NCBI GenBank assembly: GCA_016808115.1
Contig: JAEQBH010002864.1
Coordinates: 248,001 to 312,000, forward strand
Length of the DNA stretch: 64,000 nt
Origin: Tetrastigma voinierianum
Lineage: Eukaryota > Streptophyta > Magnoliopsida > Vitales > Vitaceae
Direction: 5' to 3'
The notes under the pieces are model-generated. The model was not told the origin of the DNA. It made no database searches and worked only from the letters and a program-made list of their open reading frames with translations. This document shows positions 58,437 to 64,000 of this stretch, one piece after another; the stretch's first letter is position 1, and each line of letters begins with the position of its first letter. Made by a program: the position numbers and the translations under genes.

Positions 58437-59278
58437 TTTGATTCGTGCCACGGTAGGGTGATCCGGAATCAACAAAATTTTGTTTCCTATGTTCCTCCTA
58501 CTGCTGTAGTCAAGCTACTACACTATAGCGGTCTAGAATTCGAACAAGGATGGGTTTCATCCCACGAATGATTCGCATCAATGATGGAAAATGGTGAGAT
58601 TTTTGTTGGATTTTGATTTAGTTAAAAGCAATTAAGGTTGTTTATTCAACGGTTAAGCTGTAATAAGCTTAAATGAAAGTGAAATAGGTAACCTTGAGGC
58701 TTGGGTCACTAGCTTGATAACATCGGCTCAATAAAATTGTCCTCGGGTTATATCCTCGCGTAGGGCAAATGACATATAATTAAAGCAAAACCGGATCTTT
58801 GTTTGGCTATAAACCTAACCTAGAACCACTCTATTTGAGTCCGACCAAATACTAAGCATTCAAGTCCCATTCAATTTGAAATCCTGGCATTTAACCTCTG
58901 TTTCAATGGCTCATTAAGTACCATCTAAAGAATTTCAGTGCATGCCATTAAAGGTATGAACCACTAAACTGTGATATTGACCAAAGGAAAGACATTAAAT
59001 GGCCTTAGACCTAGTTTGGAAAGTTTGGAACCATAAATGCGTGCACCTTAACATTTAAAGCATGAGGACAACTGCGGCCCCAAAACCAAGCTAGCAACCC
59101 TCACTCTTGAGAAGTACATGAGGACTTAGCGAAGCATCCCTCGAGTTGTCATCCTCAAGGGGTGTGTTTGGCGTAGAAAATGAGAGAAGAGGAGAGAGAA
59201 ACAAGTAAACCTAAAATGAAAAATTTCTTGAGCTGTACTAATGGAAAAAGTTGCTTAGGGTTACAAAGTTGTGGGCAG

Positions 59279-59286
59279 CTTATATA
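59279..59286 (-). promoter_or_regulatory. Putative TATA box in Athila 5' LTR, copy 2
   Basis: Minus reads GGCTATATAAGC, about 690 bp from the LTR start. It is conserved in three of the four LTR copies. It would drive leftward transcription of gag. Confidence 0.45.
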
Positions 59287-59404
59287 GCCAAACCCAAAGT
59301 GTGAAAATACAAAAATGCCTAAAATATGAAATTACATAAGGAACAAAATGGTAATTTATCAAAACGTGGTCGTTTGGAATCAAAATCCCAAGAAACAAGC
59401 TGGG

Positions 59405-59640
59405 ATTTCGCTATCATTAGCTAGCATAGCGAAAGTTCGCTATGCTAGCCAATTTCGCTGGCGCCTAGCCGAGAAATTCACGGAGGCAGTGAGGTGGGAA
59501 TTTTAAGCAAGACGATTAAATTTAGCTAGCTAGCGAAATTTCGCTAGCCTAGCGAAATTTTCACATAGAGAAAATTTCGCTAGGATTGCAAAATTTTCGC
59601 TATGATTGCGAAATTTTCGCAATCCTGAACCCCGCAATCC
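59405..59640. repeat. Cluster of short palindromes in Athila LTR (copy 2, 5' LTR), best preserved
   Basis: Includes the perfect 20-bp palindrome GCTAGCGAAATTTCGCTAGC at 59,529-59,548, plus 'aattttcgctatgattgcga' and 'gcgaaattttcgcaatc'. Words CGAAATT/AATTTCG recur many times. In U3 of the element. Confidence 0.75.
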
Positions 59641-59978
59641 TCAAGAAAATTCACGGCTGCTCCCTTCTTCTGTTTCTTCTTTGCGTCAGCTTCCTGCACT
59701 TTTATTCCATCACTTTGCCTTGATCTTTCAACCCATCTTGACATTTCATTGCCTCGACGGTAGAGTGCAGGGGACTCTCACATTCGCGCAATAAGAAGCC
59801 AAGCTTGCATTGAAACCCCAAGACCTGCAAAACTATCCAAAACAATCTCGAAAACAAATTAGACGCACTAAATGGACATACACATGACAATTGGCTTAAT
59901 TCATATGATTAGTGCGCAAAAAGCACTCAAAACCTATCTTGAATAGGGCTCAAAATAGCACTTTTTGGGTACTAATCA

Positions 59979-60560
59979 GATTCTACCCTTTCTCGGTACT
60001 CACCCAAACCCTTCTCCGGTACTTGCCCGGATCCCACCTTTCCAGTACTCGCCCCGATTTCTACTTTTTCGGCACTCACTTGGATTCTACCCTTTCCCAA
60101 TACTCGCTAGGACCTTTCTCTGGTACTCACTCAGATTTCTACTTTTCCGGCACTCGCTCGGATTCTACCCTTTCCTGGTACTCGTCCAGACCCTTCTCCG
60201 GTACTCGCCCGGATTCCACCTTTCTTTAGTACTCGCTGGGTTCCACCTTTCCGGCCTCTCACCGGATTCTACGCTTTGGAGTACTCGCCTAGATTTCTAC
60301 TTTTCCATTTTCCTTGGATTCTACCATTTAAATTACTCACTAGACCCTTCGCCGGTACTTGGCGGATTCCACCTTTTTCGGCGCTCGTAGGGATTCTACC
60401 TTTTGGTACTCACGGATCCGACCTTCCGGTGCTTGCGGACCCTTCTCGGGCTTGCACGGATTTCCTCATCTTCTCGGCATCGCCCCTCAGTTCATTTATC
60501 TTTTGGCATTGTGCGGATACTCATCTTCGGGCATCGTACAGTTTTCTTTAGAATCCTTGA
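59979..60560 (+). repeat. ~27-bp degenerate minisatellite, right arm, copy 2
   Basis: The clearest version of the array. Units such as 'gattctaccctttcctggta' plus 'ctcgtcca', 'gacccttctccggtactcgc' and 'gattccacctttcc' alternate, suggesting a higher-order period of several units. Confidence 0.8.
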
Positions 60561-60732
60561 TCGGGCGACCTTTACATTCGGAATTAGCCTTCAATACTAG
60601 GTAAGGAATGAAATTGGTGAGTCATACAGGTTCTTCACTAGAGTTCATTCGCTCTTTGCATCACTTGCCAGCGCCCCTGATTCACTCTCGTTCATTCACT
60701 CGTTCATTCACTCTACTGAAGAGAGGCATATT
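60561..60732 (+). other. End of Tat 3' region with polypurine tract, copy 2
   Basis: Contains 'cattcactcgttcattcact' repeats. It ends with 'gaagagaggcatat' just before the LTR, a slightly altered version of the tract at 10,887-10,901. Confidence 0.5.
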
Positions 60733-63700
60733 TGTAGACCCTCAATTTTGTCCCTCAGCACTTGCATTTATCCTATGGGTGTCACATTCCCCCATCATTC
60801 TCATATAACACCATTAGGGCCCTTTTAGGTTTAGTCTGTCTCCAAGCCTTGGGTGGGCTTATATGTGGTCCATTAAGTGCGTATGTAGTTCACTTTAAAG
60901 TGTCATCGTGGCTTCTTTTTTTTTAGTTATTGGCATCGTGCCATAGGAAGCAAATGCACCCTTCCCCTCAGGAGTTTGGCCCAATCGGAATTTATTAGAT
61001 AAAATTGACACTTGAACTTGTTTGATTGTATCTCCCCTTGTCCAGAACTTCGGAATCGTGCGCCGTTTGTTTTGGATTCCTTGTTGCCAAGGAGTTTTGG
61101 TAAAAATTCATAATTTTATCCAACCGTTTCAATCGAGTTTGATTGGTTCGTGAGCGATACATATCTGACAACATTTTTGGAGTGATTTTGGCGAGCACTT
61201 CTCCTTGTTTCGATCATATCTCCCTCATCCGAACTTGGAATTGTGCACCATTTTTTTGTTGGTCTCCTTATTTTTCAGGGAACATTTTGTCAAAATTTCA
61301 TAATTTTCCTCAATCGGCTCGACTGGTTGGTATTTGGTTCAACAGGTTTGTCGGGCCAGCTTGTGTGGAGCGCTGATTTTTGTGATTTTGGAGCCCAAAA
61401 CCCATATGGATTGTGCCCATATGCTCCAAATCGGTCTTGGGTAGTATTTTGGGTCCATTTTGGGCTTTGTCTTAAGTTACATCACGACCCACCATGAATC
61501 GAGTAGGATACTTGGTGATGAAATAGTGAAAACTTAGGATAGTATTGCATGGAAAATGGGGAGGAGTTAATGGGGAAGCTGATTCAAGGATGATTGGAGC
61601 TCTTTCCAGAGCTTGAAGGTGGAAAACACCAGTTAGGCACAGAGGCTGAGGTGGGAATCAATATAAAAAGAGAGAAAGATCAAAGTGGAAGGGACCTTTA
61701 GGCACTTTTCCGGGCTCGGATGCATTTGCGATTTTTGGATGTAGCTTGGATTTTACGCATTTTGTGGAAGAGAGGTAAGAAATAGACCCTGGCTCCACTC
61801 TATTAACAAGGATATTCGACCAAATTTGAGGTTTTTCCTCAACCATTTGAACCGGTTTTCACGCTCATACGTGAGAGCCAGTTCAACAGTTTCTGCTGGG
61901 TAGTCCCAGTTTTAGAAAACAACGGTTTGTTTTGGTTGGTTCTCACTCATCTGAGCTGAGAATCATGCACCATTTGTTTTTTTAGTTTCCCTATTCTTTA
62001 AGGGATATTTTGATCAAATTTGAGGTTTTTTCTCAACCATTTGAACCGGTTTTCACGCTCATATTGAGGCCCAGGTTCAATAATTTCTGGCAGGCGGTCC
62101 AGGTTTTGAAAACAACAGTTTGTTTCGATTAGTTCTCACTCATCCGAGCTGAGAATCATGTACCGTTTGTTTTTTTAGTTTCCCTATTCTTTAAGGGATA
62201 TTCTGACCAAATTTGAGGTTTTTTCTCAACCATTTGAACCAGATTTCACGCTCATACATGAGAGCCGGTTCAACAGTTTCTGTTGGGCAGTCCCGGTTTT
62301 AGAAAACAACGGATTGTTTGGATCGGTTCTCACTCATTCGAGCTGAGAATCAATCACCGTTTGTTTTGTTAGATTCCTGACTCCTTGAGGAAGGTTCTGA
62401 CTAATTTTGAAATTTTCCCAACGGCTCAGCCAGTTAGGAAGCCGGATTAGTTAGTTCATGAAGTTCGATTTTCTAGAAACGCGGTTAAGGCACTTGCCTT
62501 GTTTGGATTAGTTCTCGCTCATCGAGATAGAATCAATCACCGTTATTTTTGGATTCTTGACTCCTTGAGGAAGGTTCTGAAAATTTTTTAGAATTGTTCC
62601 CCTGACCGGCTCAGTAGTTAGAGCTGGATGGAGTTGGATTCATGAAGTTCGATTTTCTAGAGCGATGGGTTAGGGCACTTTGCCTTGTTTGGATTGGTTC
62701 CTCAGCTCATCCGGCGATAATCAATCTTTGTTATTTTGTTGGATTCATTTCTGTGAGAGTTATGAAAATTTTGAGATCTTCTCAGCCGAGGATGGGCGGT
62801 TGGGAAACCAAACCATCCGTTTCATTGGATTCTGTTTGTCGGAACAGCAGTTTGGGTACTTTGCTTTGTTTGTGTCGGTTCTTGGTCATTCGGTCAGATT
62901 GCGCCCGTTTATTTTAAGTTCTTGACTTTCGAGGAAGGTTTTGAAATGTTTGAGATATTTCTAACCATACGGACACATTGGGAAATCGAACCGACGGATT
63001 CATTAGGTTATTGTCGGAGCAGCCAGTTTGGGTACTTTGCTTTGTGTCGGTTCTTGGTCATTCGGAGTTTGAATTGAACTCCGTTTGTTTTGTTGGATTT
63101 CTGACTATGTAAGAAAGGTTCTGAAAAATTTTGAGAACTTCTCTCAACTGGCTATACCGGCTAGAAAACCGGATCTGCCGGTTCATTAGGTTCTTTTTTT
63201 AGAAATAGCAGTTACAGTACTTTCTATTGTTTTGGTTAGATCTCATTCATTTGGTGTCAGAATTGCACACCGTTTGTTTTTTTGGTTTCCTTACTCTGTA
63301 AGTAATGTTAAAATTTTGGAAATTGTTCTCAACAGATCGGTAGTTAGGGAGGCCCCAGATTAACCCGATTTGTCGGGTTTTGTAGGGGTCGTGATTTGAG
63401 TTTAGTGGGCCGTGACCTTTGTGAGTCAACCCGTTCACTCGAGAACGGTGTAGGAGCTCACGTTTGGGGTCTGAAATGGGGTTTATTTCAGGTTAATGTG
63501 GTTCCATTTTTGATTCGTAAGAATTAGGGTCTATGCAGGTCTCAAAGGGTGGCTAGTTAAGCAATAGTAGTCTAGTGTTTTGTCGAGACCAATTCTTTAT
63601 GATGAATAGACATGTTTGTATAGTTGGACAAGTGTTGTAGCATCAATGAGTGGTTGAGATGCAATGTATGGTTTCTCCTGGCTTGCTTTGCTTTTGATAT

Positions 63701-64000
63701 TTAATTTTGAACGGTATGCACGGCGTCACGACTAACGCTTCCCTTACGAGGCGCTTGAAATTTAGGAACCCGTAGGAATGTGCTTTAATGTTGGGTAATG
63801 AATTTCACATGGATGCTTTGTGTTTGAGTGTCATGCATGCTTGCTATGTTTGTTGGCTAACCCTTGATGTAGCACGTGTTCAGGGACCACAGGTACGCGC
63901 CATTTTCCCTTTTGGTTGAGTGTTCTTAGCATGTTAGATACCAATTAGGTTGGTGTGATCCAAGTTGTATGTTTAGCCTAGGAACTATCGAGTCTTTTTG
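60733..64000 (+). repeat. Tat-like 3' LTR, copy 2, cut by window end
   Basis: Starts TGTAGACCCTC and parallels 10,902-14,183. It includes the ~185-bp tandem array (about 60,990-63,350) and a 123-bp stretch (63,460-63,582) identical to 13,654-13,776. About 325 bp of its end, by comparison with copy 1, would lie beyond the window. Confidence 0.7.
60990..63350 (+). repeat. ~185-bp tandem repeat array inside the Tat LTR, copy 2
   Basis: Same array as 11,140-13,560. Anchors of the 'ctcatccgagctgagaatca' and 'accgtttgttttgtt' type recur near 61,226, 61,948, 62,130, 62,330, 62,515, 62,700 and 63,055. Neighbouring units vary in sequence, but unit order is the same in both copies. Confidence 0.75.

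Larger units (their letters stand above)
50636..59978 (-). mobile_element. Athila-like LTR retrotransposon, non-autonomous, copy 2
   Basis: About 9.34 kb, same parts and order as 790-10,160: 3' LTR 50,636-52,172, 3' untranslated part 52,173-53,414, G+C-rich ORF 53,414-55,378, A+T-rich spacer 55,400-55,900, gag-protease 56,050-58,160, primer site 58,420-58,436, 5' LTR 58,439-59,978. It is inserted in the same minisatellite position as copy 1. It again lacks reverse transcriptase and integrase motifs, so the deletion predates the duplication. Confidence 0.8.
58439..59978 (-). repeat. Athila-like 5' LTR, copy 2
   Basis: 1,540 bp. The right end is at 'actaatca', where the minisatellite resumes with 'gattctaccc'. 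Right-type variants shared with 8,601-10,160: G at 58,805, 'ccttagacc' near 59,003, 'aacaaaatgg' near 59,342. Confidence 0.85.

Noticed and set aside
60000..60560. Phe/Leu/Ser/Pro-rich ORFs of 65-141 codons
   Set aside because: Direct translations of the ~27-bp minisatellite; the repeat itself gives the open frames.
10902..64000. One giant LTR retrotransposon using the LTRs at 10,902 and 60,733 as its two ends
   Set aside because: Each LTR is preceded by the same 3' region and Athila insertion, and the DNA between holds intergenic sequence and independently inserted elements. Both behave as 3' LTRs of duplicated units.

Overview
This window looks like repeat-packed nuclear heterochromatin from a flowering plant, probably a eudicot. 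The basis is several lineages of plant Ty3/gypsy LTR retrotransposons (Tat/Ogre-like, Athila-like, Tekay/Del-like chromovirus), small non-autonomous DNA transposons with hAT-type 8-bp target duplications, and long A+T-rich intergenic DNA. I found no intact host gene, rRNA gene, tRNA gene or CRISPR array. Nearly every protein-like signal is a retrotransposon domain broken by frameshifts and stops. LAYOUT. (1) Positions 1-14,183 and 49,817-64,000 are two direct copies of one block of about 14.2 kb, each cut by a window edge. Each holds the 3' end of a plus-strand Tat-like element: a 3' untranslated region with a ~27-bp minisatellite, a purine tract, and a ~3.6-kb LTR carrying ~185-bp tandem repeats. 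Inside the minisatellite of both copies sits a minus-strand Athila-like element of ~9.35 kb. It has ~1.55-kb LTRs, a tRNA-Asp-type primer site, gag-protease remnants, and a G+C-rich Pro/Ser-rich ORF where reverse transcriptase and integrase should be. LTR-specific variants show that Athila inserted and its LTRs diverged before the block was duplicated. (2) 14,520-19,950 is a fragment of a second Tat family: integrase, a 3' region with a GAGCC/GAGCTC minisatellite, and a long antisense ORF relic. (3) 19,960-32,900 is A+T-rich intergenic DNA with MITEs, tRNA-like SINE relics, tandem repeats, a hAT-like element with a perfect 8-bp duplication (26,881-27,524), a solo LTR with a 5-bp duplication (27,943-29,657) and a MITE nested in another MITE. 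(4) 33,000-42,744 is mostly degraded LTR sequence in minus orientation, interrupted by a 1.1-kb hAT-like element (35,855-36,949). (5) 42,745-47,300 is a minus-strand chromovirus with gag, RT, RNase H, integrase and a C-terminal tail but no 5' LTR. It is fused at ~47,300 to the integrase of a plus-strand Tat element, which continues through 48,056-49,816 into block copy 2. HOW THE PARTS RELATE. The window reads as layered insertions. The most unusual point is that a Tat element with a non-autonomous Athila embedded in its 3' region exists twice, 49.8 kb apart, either by segmental duplication or by transposition of the composite. The two copies differ in clustered blocks beside perfectly matching stretches, so consensus error in methylated repeats should be considered before dating anything. 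Domain and lineage names come from motif recognition by eye, not from database searches.
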